In this document: positions 1-11,040 of the stretch, in pieces
How positions within the stretch are numbered: position 1 is the first letter of the stretch
Layout: each line of letters begins with the position of its first letter
Assembly (NCBI GenBank): GCA_039090855.1
Contig: CM077027.1
Span: 106,305,187-106,369,186 of the forward strand
Length of the DNA: 64,000 bases
Origin: Macrothele yani
Lineage: Eukaryota > Arthropoda > Arachnida > Araneae > Macrothelidae
Direction: 5' to 3'
Notes under the pieces: generated by a model
The model's input: only the letters and a program-made list of their open reading frames with translations
Database searches by the model: none
What the model was told of the DNA's origin: nothing
Translations under genes and position numbers: made by a program

Positions 1-2
1 CA

Positions 3-1170
3 AATGGTTATGCTGCACTAAGAAATGGGATGTTGGTGAAGAAGAAGATCAACAAGATTGGCGAAGAGGAAGATCTTATTGTTGTTCCAGAACAATATAG
101 AGAACAAATAAAAAACATGTGTCATGAGGGAACTTCGGGGCATTTAGGAGTGACAAAAACCAAAGACAGACTAGCGAAGTATTTTTATTGGCCTAACTGT
201 TATAAAGACATTAAAGAATTTGTAAAATCTTGTGATTCATGCCAACGTGCTGGAAAAGCTGGGGACAAAGAGAAAGCACCTTTAAAAATAGTTCCAATTA
301 TTCCTGAAATTTTTACAAAAATCAACGTTGATGCCTGTGGGCCTTTGCCCGAGACTTCAAGTGGAAATAGATACATAATTACAGCTATGTGTTTGTCGTC
401 CAAATATCCAGATGCAGTACCAGTACCAGACATAGGATCCAAGTCGGTAGTTGACGCTTTGTTACACATTTTTAGCCGCATGGGATTTCCGAAAGAAATT
501 CAAACTGATCAAGGAGCCAGTTTTGTAAGCATTTTGACACTAGAATTTCTGGAGCGGTTTGGAATAAAAGTTACTCATAGTTCTGTATATCATCCCCAAA
601 GTAATCCGGTAGAACGATTCCATCGAATTATTAAAAGGATGTTGAGAGTTTTATGTCTTGAGTCTGCTCCGGATTGGGAGAAACAGTTACCGGCGGCGCT
701 GTTTGCTTTGAGAACTGTGACACATGAAAGCACAGGGTTTACGCCTGCTGAATTGGTGCATGGAAAAAATTTGAGGACGCCAAATTGTATGAATATGTAT
801 AATTTGAGGACGCCCACTATTGTATGAAAAATGGATGGGTCATCCTGAAGAAGAAAACTATGTCACTGAATATGTATTTGAGTTAATAAATAGGATGAAA
901 AGATGACAAGAACTTGCCATTAAAAACATGGAAGTGGCTCAATTGAAAAGAAAATATTGGTATGACAGAAATGCGGTAAAACGTGAATTTTAAGAAGGAG
1001 ATTTAGTATTGGTTTTTGTTACCTGCAGGCCAAATAAGTTAGCAGAACAGTGGAAAGGACCAGGGAAAATTGAGAAAAAAATTTCTGAGACTAATTATGT
1101 AGTAAGCTTTGAAGGTAAAAATGTAAAGCATCAAGTATATCACATTAACAAGCCGAAACCATACCATAAA
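3..1170 (+). pseudogene. Retroelement integrase, DD35E, broken
   Basis: Would insert the element's DNA copy into chromosomes. The frame is open from the window edge to 827. Visible parts: an HHCC zinc domain (H32, H38, C68, C71 counted from the Met at base 30), and catalytic D101 (NVDACGPL), D160 (QTDQGAS) and E195 (NPVERF), giving 34 residues between the second Asp and the Glu, as expected for retroviral-type integrases. A 33-bp tandem duplication containing ATTTGAGGACGCC (about 761-814) breaks the frame. The tail continues in a shifted frame through two stops into a GPY/F-like segment (WKGPGKIEKK...NYVV, about 1050-1160), typical of Ty3/gypsy integrases. It then runs directly into the reverse transcriptase. 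Confidence 0.85.
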
Positions 1171-2710
1171 CGACCAGAATTTGTGAACTTATTGTCTGGT
1201 TGTGAAAATGGTGAAATGGATTTAGAGATTAAATTTCCGCAAGTTGAAAAAAATCCCAATATCTTTAACTTCTCTGATATCGAGGAGAACAGTAAACTTC
1301 GAGAGCGCCTAAGTGGCCAACAAATTCAGGATCTGAAAAAACTATTATGTCATTACTTGAAAATGTTTTCTAATATTCCAGGAAAGACTCATTTGGTCGA
1401 ACATGATATCGAGCTAGCTAGTAATGCTATTGTAAGAGTTAAGCCTTATAGAATGTCGCCCAGGCAGATAAATATTCTTAAAGCCGAGATAGATAAAATG
1501 CTGCAGTACAAGATAATAGAAGTTGGTGAATCAGACTATACATCACCCATGATTTTGGTAGAAGTACCCGGAAGAAATCTACGCCCATGTATTGACTACA
1601 GGCGATTAAATGAAGTGACAAGGACCCAGTTCTATCCATTGCCTAATATAGAAGAAAGAGTCGAAAAGATTTCTGGAGCGAAGTATATTACAGTATTAGA
1701 TTTAAGAAAAGGGTACTGGCAAATTCCATTAAGTGCTAGAGCTCAACGATTGCCAGCGTTTGTGACTACTTTTGGAACGTATCGGCCCTTAAAGATGCCA
1801 TTTGGCCTTAAGAACGCACCTTATTTCTTTAGCAAAATGATGTCGGAACTTTTGAGAGGCTGCGAATAGTTTGCCGTACCATATCTAGATGATGTTGCCA
1901 TTTTTTCCGAAAACTGGGGGGGGATCATTTGATACATCTTGAAGAAGTGCTACAGAGGTTGCAGAGGGCTTCCTTGACCATAAAACCTTCCAAATGTAAG
2001 TTTGCTCAAGACCACGTCTTGTATTTGGGTCATATTGTTGGACAAGGATATCGAAAACCAGCGGAACGAAAGGTTCAGGCCATACAAAAGTTTCCTACGC
2101 CAAAGAACAAGACGCAAGTAAGATCTTTCTTAGGCCTGGCGGGATATTACAGCAGATATATTCCAATGTTTTCTTCGATAGCAGCACCCTTGACAGACAT
2201 CTTGAAGGGTAAAAATCGTAAAGAGGAAATTATATGGTCAGAACAATATAAGAAAGCTTTTGTGGAACTAAACAAATATTTATCTAGTTTTCCTGTTCTG
2301 TATGCCTCTGACTATGAACGTAGATTTATTCTAAAAACTGATGCTTCAGATCAAGGAATGGGGTCGTCCTCTCGCAAGAACAAGAAGATGGCGCTGAACA
2401 TCCTGTACTCTATCTAAGCAGAAAACTTTCGACAGCAGAGAAGACATACAGTACCAGTGAAAAAGAATGTGCCGCCATTATATTTGCGGTACAGAAACTG
2501 AAATGCTACCTGGATGGTCAAAATTTCCTCATACAAACTGATCATAACCCTCTCGTTTGGTTACGCACCAACGCAAGTTCAAATGCTCGTCTGATGAGAT
2601 GGGCCCTTGCTTTACAAGCATATGATTTTATCATAATTCATCGATCGGGAACTATGCACAAAAATGCAGATGGACTGAGCAGAGTTCCAACTTTAGGTGA
2701 TCCACCTTGA
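1171..2710 (+). pseudogene. Gypsy-type reverse transcriptase and RNase H, broken
   Basis: Copies element RNA into DNA and degrades the RNA template. RT landmarks are a VKPYRMSP entry segment, CIDYRRLN, LDLRKGYWQIP, MPFGLKNAP and the catalytic YLDD at about 1880-1891. An in-frame TAG at 1867-1869 lies just before the YLDD segment. A run of nine G near 1915 shifts the frame, which then continues from 1929 with LYLGHIVG and FLGLAGYYSRYIP. The RNase H starts at KTDASDQG (about 2335), shifts frame again near 2370, and continues through TDHNPLVWL and the typical ending HKNADGLSRVP at about 2690. At least three lesions make it non-functional. The integrase sits upstream rather than downstream. Confidence 0.85.
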
Positions 2711-2740
2711 TCATGCAATGTGTCTGCTAGTGAAAACATT

Positions 2741-3862
2741 TTTTTTTTTTTGGTTGTGATATATCATCATCATCATCATTGTCAACCATTATCAATCCAC
2801 TGCTGGACGAAGGTCTCCCCAAGTTTCCTCCACAACGGTCTGTCTTGTGCCAGTCTCCTCCATGTCACTCCCGCATATTTACGAATTTCATCCACCCATC
2901 TCCCATGTGGTCTTTTTCTGGGTCTTTTCCTGTCCCTTGGAATCCAATCTAAAATTTCGGCTGTCCATCTATGGTCTGTCCTTCTGGCAGTATGTCCAGC
3001 CCATTGCCATTTCAGGGATTTAACTCTGATCATGATGTCTTCCACTCTCGTCATTTTTCGGATCCACGAGTTCCTCTTCTTATCTCTCCTGGTTATACCA
3101 AGCATGCACCTCTCCATGCTTCTTTGAGTTGTCTGCAGCTTTTGTATGTCTCTTTTAGTTAAGGTCCACGACTCTGCACCATACGTAAGCACTGGAAGGA
3201 TGCATTGATCAAACACTTTTCTTTTAAGACATAATGGCATATTGCTCTTGAAAATTATGCTGTTTCTTCCAAAAGCTCTCCAGGCAAGTTTTGTACGCCG
3301 ATTAATTTCTTCATCAATGTGACCTGCACTTGATATCTGCTGTCCAAGATAAACATACGTATCTGTTATCTCCAGTTTTTCTCCATCAATCGATAAATCT
3401 TCATTTCTTGTAAAAACATTGAACATCACTTTTGTCTTCTGAAAGTTCATTTTTAATCCCACTTCTTTACTCTTGTCAGCAAGTTCCTGGATCATACTCT
3501 GCAGCTCTGATGGGGTAGTTGCAAAAATGACTACGTCATCAGCAAAACGAAGGTGGGTTAGATAATCTCCATTAATCTTTATCCCTTTGTTTTCCCAGTT
3601 CAGTGATTGAAAGACATTTTCCAATGTGGCATTAAAGAGCTTCGGAGATATGGTGTCACCTTGTCTCACTCCCTTTCCAATTTTTATGTGTGTTGTATTT
3701 TCAAACAGCCGAATCTTTGCACTTGCATTTTCATAGATGTTATTAATAATATTAATGTATGCATCTTCAATACCGCAGGATTTCAGAGCCGTGGTAACTG
3801 CTGATGGTTTCACCGAATCAAAGGCTTTTTCATAATCGATATATACTACATAGAAATTATTG
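2741..3862 (-). mobile_element. RTE-clade LINE, 5'-truncated copy
   Basis: A non-LTR retrotransposon lying on the minus strand. Its 3' end is a short trinucleotide tail (CAT repeats at about 2765-2779 on the plus strand, ATG on the sense strand), as is usual for RTE elements. The 5' end is cut inside the reverse transcriptase, just before motif A. GAAAACA occurs beside both ends (about 2733 and 3863) and may be the target duplication. It sits inside the end of the Gmr1-like element, so it is younger than that copy. Confidence 0.8.
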
Positions 3863-3870
3863 GAAAACAC
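2782..3870 (-). CDS. RTE LINE reverse transcriptase, C-terminal 362 codons, uninterrupted
   Basis: The C-terminal part of an RTE-type ORF: RT motif A (YIDYEKAFDSV, residues 10-20), motif B (GVRQGDTISP, 67-76), catalytic FADD (residues 109-112), motif D (LKMNFQKTKVM), then the long RTE tail ending RKRPHGRWVDEI...QQWIDNG and the stop. The endonuclease and the first RT blocks are missing because the copy is truncated. The frame is open for 1.08 kb with no lesion, so this is one of the youngest insertions here. The Met at 3870 is simply the first one after the truncation and not a natural start. Related scraps lie at 24.5, 36.0 and 37.7 kb. Confidence 0.85.
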   Translation of the reverse strand: MFSNNFYVVYIDYEKAFDSVKPSAVTTALKSCGIEDAYINIINNIYENASAKIRLFENTTHIKIGKGVRQGDTISPKLFNATLENVFQSLNWENKGIKINGDYLTHLRFADDVVIFATTPSELQSMIQELADKSKEVGLKMNFQKTKVMFNVFTRNEDLSIDGEKLEITDTYVYLGQQISSAGHIDEEINRRTKLAWRAFGRNSIIFKSNMPLCLKRKVFDQCILPVLTYGAESWTLTKRDIQKLQTTQRSMERCMLGITRRDKKRNSWIRKMTRVEDIMIRVKSLKWQWAGHTARRTDHRWTAEILDWIPRDRKRPRKRPHGRWVDEIRKYAGVTWRRLAQDRPLWRKLGETFVQQWIDNG

Positions 3871-4261
3871 GTAAAGATGATTGTTAAATTAACTCATATA
3901 TTTCTTTTTGTAAATGGATTATGACTCATTATGTGAACTATGACTATTGTATTGCGAAATGACAAGAACTTTTTACCACTGGAAAAAGTTCCTCTGGAGT
4001 GAGGAGGGGTTGTAAAGTACGACTTCCACGCACAAAAGTGCGGAAGGATACATTGACATTTAATGACTTGAGCGTGTATTGAGTGATGAGGAGAGTTGCG
4101 AGAGAGATATCGAAGGAGGAGGACATGGCGAACTTTGGCTAAGACAACAAGTTCAGTTTGTAATGCGAAGTGTATTCCAATTTATATTTTTGTGTAAAGT
4201 AATAAATGTTTGGTGTTGTGATCGAGTGTCTGTGATGTTACAATACTAAAGTTTTGTCGCA

Positions 4262-4503
4262 ATAAAAGCATTTTTACGTAAATTATGACCCAAAGGTCAA
4301 TGGAATGGATCTCGCTCCTATGTCCTGTCCTTGGACCCCATTTCGCCCATTTTCAATAGGGTTCGTCCCCAGGTTGTCCCCTACCACATACTGAAATTTC
4401 ATTGAAATCTAACCATTTTTACGCAAGTTATCGTGCGGGCAGACACCTGACAGACGGACAAAGCTGGAGCATATACGCTAATTCAACCTACGGTTGAATT
4501 AAG
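4262..4503 (-). repeat. MINE-like satellite element, inverted head copy
   Basis: The same family as 5288-7150, in the opposite orientation. It holds one and a half ~146-bp core units, then a short GACGGAC head and the motif AAGCTGGAGCATATACGC, closing with a perfect palindrome (AATTCAACC-TAC-GGTTGAATT, about 4482-4502). The layout of tandem cores, a CGGA/TCCG microsatellite and a hairpin end resembles pearl-type MINEs, which are thought to be Helitron-related. I did not find a CTRR end at the usual distance. Confidence 0.55.
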
Positions 4504-5287
4504 TTCATTCAGAAGTAGGCAAACACATTTCATTCAGAAGTAGGCAAACACATTGCTTACAATACATATTAAAATATTTTGAGTTAACAAAACGGAAGGG
4601 CTCTGCACAAGCCAAATAGCTTATACTTTGCTAATATTTCTCTGCTGATGTCTTTACGTTGGTTGGAAGAAATGCATCACTCCTGGATAAGCAGATAGTC
4701 TTAGCTATCTCGCGAAGGACTTGATGTATTATTCGACATATTTTATCTGACATATTTTGAACACATCGATCGCTTTTCTAAAACAGTAAACATTCTGTTA
4801 TGTCGGGCTTCTTATCCACATCGGCGTCATGATAACTGTAGCCGCCGAACATTCGACCATAAGCAGAATTTCCTTTTTGAAAGAAACCAGATATGTTTCA
4901 GCTTTACATTACTGTTTGCTTTTCTTACACAAAAGGGATTTTACTCTCAAGAACATGTTTTAGTACTAGGTATAGCAAGATAGTATATGCAGTCAGTACT
5001 ATTGAAAACCTCGTCACATGGAAATAGCAGAAAACTGAATATACTCACCCAAGTGATTTTTCCCTAGATCTTGGAATGCTATAAACTTCAAAACGTTCTG
5101 AAATTTACGAGCCCTATTGTGTGAACCCTTTTCTAAATTAACGAAGCCTATTCATAATACAAACTTTTCCGCGAATTGCCGAGAGAAAACTTGAATTTCA
5201 CGGATATTTCGGACGCCTGGAAAATTCTAAATTTTCAGAAACATTTTCGCACATCTTTCGTATATTAAAAGTAAATTGTCTTTTTTA

Positions 5288-6604
5288 ACGCTTTCCAACC
5301 GTAGGTTGAAGAAGCGTACATGCTCCAGCTTTGTCCGTCCGTCCGTCCGTCCGCTCGATAACTCAAGTGAAAATGGTTCGATTTCGACGAAATTTTAGTA
5401 TGTGGCTAGGGACCACCTGGGGACAAGCCCTATTGAAAACGGGCGAAGCAGGGTCAAAGGTCAGGACATAGGAGCGGGATCCATTCAATTGCTCTTATGC
5501 GTCATAACTTGCGTAAAAGTTCTTCGATTTCGATGAAATTTTAGTATGTGGTAGGGAACCACATGCGGACGATCCCTATTGAAAATGGGTGAAATAGGGC
5601 CAAAGGTCAGGATATAGGAGCTGGATCCATTCCATTGCCTTCATGCGTCATAACTTGAGTAAAAATGGTTCGATTTCGATGAAATATTAGTATGTGGTAG
5701 GGAACCACCTGGGCACGAGCCCTATTGAAAATGGGCAAAATGGGGTCAAAGGTCAGGCAGGGCATAAGAGCGGGATATATTCCATTGCTCTTATGCGTCA
5801 TAACTTGCGTAAAAATGGTTCGATTTCGATCAAATTTTAGTATGTGGTAAGGAACCACCTGGTTACAAACCCTATTGAAAATGGGTGGAATGGGGTCAAA
5901 GGTCAGGACATAAAAACGGGATCCATTCCATTGCCTTTATGCGTCATAAAATGCGTAAATATGTTTCGATTTCGATGCAATTTTAGTATGTGGTAGGGAA
6001 CCACCTAGGCACGAACCCTATTGAAAATAGGCGAAATGGGGTCAAAGGTCAGGCAGGGCATAAGAGCGGGATATATTCCATCGCCCTTATGCATCATAAC
6101 TTGCGTAAAACTGGTTCGGTTTCGACGAAATTTTAGTATGGGGTAGGGAGCCACTGGGGACGAACCCTATTAAAAATGGGCGAAACGGGGTCAAAGGTCA
6201 GGACACTGGAGTGGGATTCATTCCATTGCCCTTGTGCATCATAACTTACCTAAAATGCTTGGATTGTGACAAACCTTTATCATGTTGTTCCGGAGATATG
6301 GTGAACCGGTTCTGTTGAATATCAACGAAATGGGGTCAAAGGTCATTGCACAAAAGCCAAATTTATTCCACAGCCATTATTCTCATAACTTGCGTAAAAC
6401 TGCTTCTATTGCAACAATACTTTATCATGTTGTTCCGGAGGTATAGTGAACCGGTTCTGTTGAACATCATCGAAATGGTGTCAAAGGTCAGGACACAGGA
6501 GAGAGATTTATTCCACAGCCGTTATCCACATAACTTGAGTAATAATTTCTGGTATGTTGGAAAGCGTATCATAATCAATGCATTGCATGATTTTACTAAC
6601 TTGT
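5288..6604 (+). repeat. MINE-like element with ~146-bp tandem core units
   Basis: The head is CCGTAGGTTGAAGAAGCG, then AGCTTTGTCCG with a (TCCG)n run at about 5333-5353. About eight core units follow. The landmark GGGTCAAAGGTCA recurs near 5452, 5597 (altered), 5742, 5892, 6038, 6187, 6332 and 6478, a spacing of 145-150 bp. Units also share TTTTAGTATGTGG and CCTATTGAAAATGGG. No coding potential is evident; the reading frames here are by-products of the repeat. Confidence 0.75.
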
Positions 6605-7150
6605 TTATTTCCACCATACGTTGAAGAAGCGTATATGCTTGAGCTTTGTCCTTCTGTCCGTCCGTCCGTCCGCACGATAACTCGCGTACAAATGGTTCGA
6701 TTTTGATAAGAATTTTAGTAGTATGTGATAGGGGACTACCTGGGGACAAACTCAATTGAAAATGGGCGAAATAGGATCAAAGGTCAGGACATAGGAGCGG
6801 GATCCATTCTATCGCCCATATGCGTGATAACTTATGTAAAAATACTTCGATTGCGACAAAACTTTATCATTTTGTTCCGGAGATATACTGAACCGGTTCT
6901 GTTGAATATCATCGAAATGAGATCAAAGGTCAGGGCGCAGGAGCAACATTTATTCCACAGCGATTATCCTCATAACTTAGCTAAAAATTCTTCTATTGTG
7001 ACAAAACCTTAGTATGTTGTTTCGGAGGTATACTGAACCAATTATGTTTAATATCATCGAAATGGGGTCAAAGGTCAGGGCAGAGGAGCAAAATTTATTT
7101 CGCAGCCATTATCCTCGTAACTTGAGTAATAACTTGAGTAAATGATTTCT
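6604..7150 (+). repeat. MINE-like element, second head-to-tail copy
   Basis: A new head (ACGTTGAAGAAGCGTATATG, then a TCCG run at about 6655-6673) starts directly after the previous array. Three core units follow, with the GTCAAAGGTCA landmark near 6774, 6919 and 7062. Same family and orientation as 5288-6604. Confidence 0.7.
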
Positions 7151-7249
7151 GGTATGTTGGAAAGCTTATCATAATCAATGCATTGCATTATTTTACTAAC
7201 TTGTTGTCAGATGTTAACATAAAATTCGGAATTTTCAAAAACTTTAATG

Positions 7250-7778
7250 CAATTCTTTTCATTTAGTAACGGAAAACTTCCTTTCATATAGTAACGGGAA
7301 AATTTCTTTCATATAGTAAACGGGAAAATTCTTCTCTTATAGTAACGGAAAAAAATCCTTTCATATAGTAAACGGGAAAATTCCTTTTTTATAGTAACGG
7401 GAAAATTCCTTTCATATAGTAACGGGAAAATTCCGTTCATATAGTAACGGAAAAATTCCCCTCATATAGTAATGGGAAAATTCCTTCATATAGTAACGGG
7501 AAAATTCCTTCATATAGTAACTGGAAAATTCCTTTCATATTGTAACGGGAAAATTCTCTTCATATAGTAACGGGAAAATTGCTTTCATATAGTAACGGAA
7601 AAATTCATCTCATATAGTAGCGGTAAAATTCCGTTCATATAGTAACGGAAAAATTCCCTCATATAGTAACGGGAAATTGCTTTCATATAGTAACGGGTAA
7701 ATTTCTTTCATATAGTAATGGGAAATTTCCTTCATATAGTAACGGGAAAATTCCTTCATATAGTAACGGGAAAATTCA
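7250..7778 (+). repeat. 25-bp minisatellite, about 20 units
   Basis: The unit is approximately TTCATATAGTAACGGGAAAA plus TTCCT. It repeats head to tail with small length changes, from the first ATTTAGTAACGG near 7258 to the last AACGGGAAAATTCAGG near 7777. Not coding. Confidence 0.85.
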
Positions 7779-7868
7779 GGTATCCCTATGAAGGAAAATT
7801 TCAGCGATTCGCGGGAATTCTTGAGACTTGATTAATTATTAAATTTCAGACGTCTGTCGGAGAACCTG

Positions 7869-8640
7869 ATTTTTAGCAGGTGTTTTGCGAAAAACTATCG
7901 TGCTTATGGTACCGGTTTGTCAGTCCTCTGTGGGCACCATATCTCTGAAACTATCAGTCCGATTTCAAAAATTATTTTTGCGTTGGTAAGTTTGAAATGT
8001 GCTAATGATGATCCGGCATTTCGTTTATTTTTTACGATGCATAATTTCGCCGCTAGATTGCGCAAATGCAGATGATATCGATTTCAAAAGGAATTTTATT
8101 CCATATATTTGCTTCTAAATATTCGATTGAAAAAATTATTTTAACTTTCGATTCGATTTATATCAAATACTATTTTAGGTGCAGTCACTATTTCAAGTTA
8201 CGCATAGATTTTCCGCTAAGGGGCGTAAAACTAAATTGCGTTTTCCCCCATATCTCTGCTTCTGAAACTCCGATTTGAAAAATTCTTTCTGCAACTAATA
8301 CAGCTCCAGATGGAAAATCTTTTGCATGTAATTTATAAATTTTGGTAAAGAATGACTTGCCCACCAGGAGGTGTAAGTGTTTACATCTGCTTCTGATGTA
8401 TTTGCAGCAAAATCTGAACTTCTAAATCTCGATTCAAAATATTCGTTCGGAGATCCATGCAATTTTTATCCATAAACCTTTATGGAATATTTTCTTTTTA
8501 AAATAATACATAGTTTCTCCGCCAGGGGGCGTAGATATATATCTAATTTTTGCCAATATATCTGCTTCTCAGAGACGAATTTGAAAAAATTCTTCTTTGT
8601 TGGATAGCGATTCCGCTGCAAAATGTTTTCATATACAATG
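7869..8640 (+). repeat. ~770-bp dispersed repeat, copy 1
   Basis: Matches 19437-20289 along nearly its whole length: a head with ATCGTGCTTAT and GTTTGTC, then GGGCACCATATCTCT, GAATGATGATCC-type and AAATGCAGATGATATCGA landmarks. The body itself looks like degenerate units that share (A/C)GGGGGCGTA, ATCTCTGCTTCT and GATTTGAAAAATTCTT. It is followed directly by a Tc1-like copy. Confidence 0.65.
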
Positions 8641-8653
8641 CCTTACAGAGAAA

Positions 8654-9602
8654 ATGCCACACCACGAAGACGTGAACGCAGCGCCATGCAAATTGCTGGG
8701 TGGGTGCACACGTACAAGTTATGCAAATTATTGCATTTGCAGGCCAATAGCACGAACAGCGCGCGGGATATGATATGAAGGGAAGCGAACAACCAGCCCG
8801 TGAGGCCATCAGTCGAGACGTCGTCACTGCCGCGAGAAGTGAGTGGCGCTGCTGTAACCTCATCTGCAGAACGAACAAGGGGTGCCAATGCCGTTAAGAC
8901 GCCGTCGTACGCGATTTCGTCAAACAGATGAGTTCACGAGATGTGTCATTGTAGGCCTTCGTACCGCCGGATGGTCCTTGCGTCGTATTGCGGAAGAAAC
9001 GCAACGTGATGCCACAACCGTCTGTCGCATTTGGAGATAGTAGTCCCAGGAAGAATCTGCGTAACGTCATAGGGACACCGAAATACGGAGACGGACGTCC
9101 GAGCGCACCGATCGTCGCATTCGATATCATGCCGTAGAAGACCCAGAGGCCACAACGGATGTCATTTCGGGGAGTTTACGGGGAGCCTTGGATGCTCCGA
9201 TATCGACGCGGACAGTGTCGCGCCGATTAGCTACGTCCGATTTCCTGTCCAGCTGTCCGTTGCGAAGGCTACCCTTAACAGCGAGCCATCGTCATCACCG
9301 CTTGGGATGTTATCGCTCCAGAACCGCGCGGTGCGCCGAATGGAACAGTATGGTGTTGAGCGACGAATCGAGGTTCAGTCTCACCACTGATGATCGTCGT
9401 GTGAGTGTCTGGAGGCGACGTGGTCAACGGTCGGATTCATCCGCCATTCTTGAGCGCCACACGGCACGGCAAGAATCATAGTGTGGGGTGCTATCAGCTT
9501 CAACAGCCGCTCACCGCTGGTACGCACTACGGGCACATTGACAGCACGCCGCTATGTTGACGAGGTGCTGCGGCTCCATGGCACTACCGTATCTGCAGGC
9601 AG
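8654..9602 (+). pseudogene. Tc1-like transposase copy I, decayed
   Basis: Same family as the minus-strand copy at 9850-11030. The frame from 8888 gives a helix-turn-helix start (MPLRRRRTRFRQTDEF ... RRIAEETQRDATTVCRIWR) and then a stop at 9038. The DDE part continues in shifting frames: a region matching SDESRF at about 9356-9375 and a VWGAIS-like segment near 9480. An S1 SINE cuts the gene at 9603, and the second Asp and the Glu are missing. TGCCACACCA at 8654 also occurs at the end of copy II (9848), so it may be the terminal inverted repeat. Confidence 0.7.
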
Positions 9603-9783
9603 CAACTCAATGAGCTATATGCAGTCGCCCGTCCCTAATTTAGGGTCACTGGTTCCAGGGAAGGGAGAGACCCAGTGCCGTAAAACAAACACAACATCCA
9701 TGCCTCACCGGGATTCGAACCCAGACCTCTTTCGGACGAATGATCAGAGGCCATCGCTAAGTGCACTGCCCCACCGGGGCGGC
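9603..9783 (-). mobile_element. S1 tRNA-SINE, tail missing
   Basis: Minus-strand copy of the common S1 family: tRNA-like head (sense start GCCGCCCCGGTGGGGCAGTG at 9783), B-box GGTTCGAATCC, then the family body with CTAAATTAGGGACGGGCGAC. The final ~40 bp and the A-tail are absent, so it stops where the Tc1-like sequence resumes on the left. Confidence 0.85.
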
Positions 9784-9849
9784 GTGAATTTTATATTTAG
9801 GACTTCTAGGAATACTATAAAACAGTGCATTTCACATTTTCTTTAAGTG

Positions 9850-11030
9850 CCACACCATGAGCGAATGCTCTAAAACAGACCAAACTGCACACACACATAG
9901 CCAAGTAGGTCCTGAACAGATGATCTAATTGTCACATACAGATTAGGCTCCAATGGCCGAATATACATAATGATCAATAAGAAGTGTGACCCCCATTTTC
10001 GGCGATACAGCGTTGAATCCGACGTAGCATCGAGGCAATGAAAGTCAGAATAGAGACCTGTGTATTGAGGACCATGTAGTGTTGATCCGAGTCCACAGTT
10101 CATCTTCATTTTGTAGGGGTGGAAGGTTTCTCGAACGACGCCCAGTCGTGTCCCACATATGCTCGATGGGCGAGAGGTCGGAGCCTCGATTTGGCCACGG
10201 AACCAACCGCACACCGTGTAAAGCATTCAGGCTGTTCCGAGCGGTATGCTGCCGGGGGTTATCCCGTTGGAAAACGGCTTTTGGAATGCCCTGAAGATAC
10301 GGTAGTGCCACGGGCCGCAGCACCTCGTCAACATAGCGGCGTTACGTCAATGTGCCCGTAATGCGTATCAGCGGTGAGTGGCTGTTGGCGCTGATAACAT
10401 CCCACACCATGATTTCACGTCACCATGCCGTGTGGCGCTCCACACTGGCGGAGGAAGCAGCCAGTTCACCACCTCTAGACTCTCACACGGCGACCATCCA
10501 TCGCGGGACAGAACCGCGACTCGTCGCTGAACACCGCACTGTTCCATTCGGCACCCAAACACACGCCAAGCGGTAAGGGCGATGACTCGCTGTTGAAAGT
10601 AGCCTTCGCGTAATGGACTGCTGGACAAGAAACCAGACGCAGCTAATCGGTGCGACACTATCCATATCGATATCAGAGCACCGAAGCCTCCCCGTACAAT
10701 GTACAAAATGCCACCTTTTGTGACCTGTGTGGCATGACGTTGGATACGACTATCGGTACGCTCGAACGTTCGTCTTCGTGATCCGGTCCCAGTAGAGGAC
10801 CACTCTCTCCAAATTCGGCAGACGGATGAGGCATCACGCTGCGGTTCTTCTGCAATATGACGCAAGGGCCATGCGGTGGTACAACGGCCTAGGCTGACAC
10901 CTCTCCTGAACTCATCCGTTTGACTAAATCGCTTACGATGGCGTCTTAACGGCATTCGCACCCCTTGGTCGTTCTCCAGACATGGTTACAGCAGAACTAC
11001 TCACTTCTGTATCTCCTAGCTGCACAGTTG
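9850..11030 (-). pseudogene. Tc1-like transposase copy II, decayed
   Basis: Minus strand, almost full length. The helix-turn-helix (MPLRRHRKRFSQTDEF, from about 10955) runs in one frame of 197 codons. The first Asp (FSDESRF) is in another frame near 10535. A third stretch (10323-10045) carries the second catalytic Asp (FQRDN) and the DLSPIEHMWD block with the Glu. The C-terminus ends near 9985 in a GGHT-type block. Several frameshifts, no active product. The upstream 70 bp matches copy I. Confidence 0.8.
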
Positions 11031-11040
11031 GGATTCAGCA

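Larger units (their letters stand above)
1..4242 (+). mobile_element. Gmr1-like Ty3/gypsy LTR retroelement, 5' part outside window
   Basis: The element runs off the left edge. Reading rightwards it encodes integrase (zinc domain, DDE core, GPY/F-like tail), then reverse transcriptase, then RNase H, which ends at a stop near 2710. No integrase follows RNase H. The RT is clearly gypsy-type, yet the order INT-RT-RH is the copia order; this combination is known from Gmr1-like elements. The integrase tail and the RT share one uninterrupted frame (1009-1869), so a chance join of two elements is unlikely. In-frame stops, a 33-bp tandem duplication (about 761-814) and a G-run frameshift near 1915 show that it is dead. 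gag and protease lie outside the window. An RTE LINE interrupts the 3' end. Confidence 0.8.
2718..4242 (+). repeat. Putative 3' LTR, split by an RTE LINE
   Basis: The RNase H stop is at about 2710. TGTGTCTGC at 2715 could open an LTR, and a stretch near 4195-4242 has an AATAAA signal (about 4199) and ends GATGTTACA, which would suit an LTR end. There is no matching 5' LTR in the window and no clear purine tract, so the limits are tentative. Confidence 0.3.
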
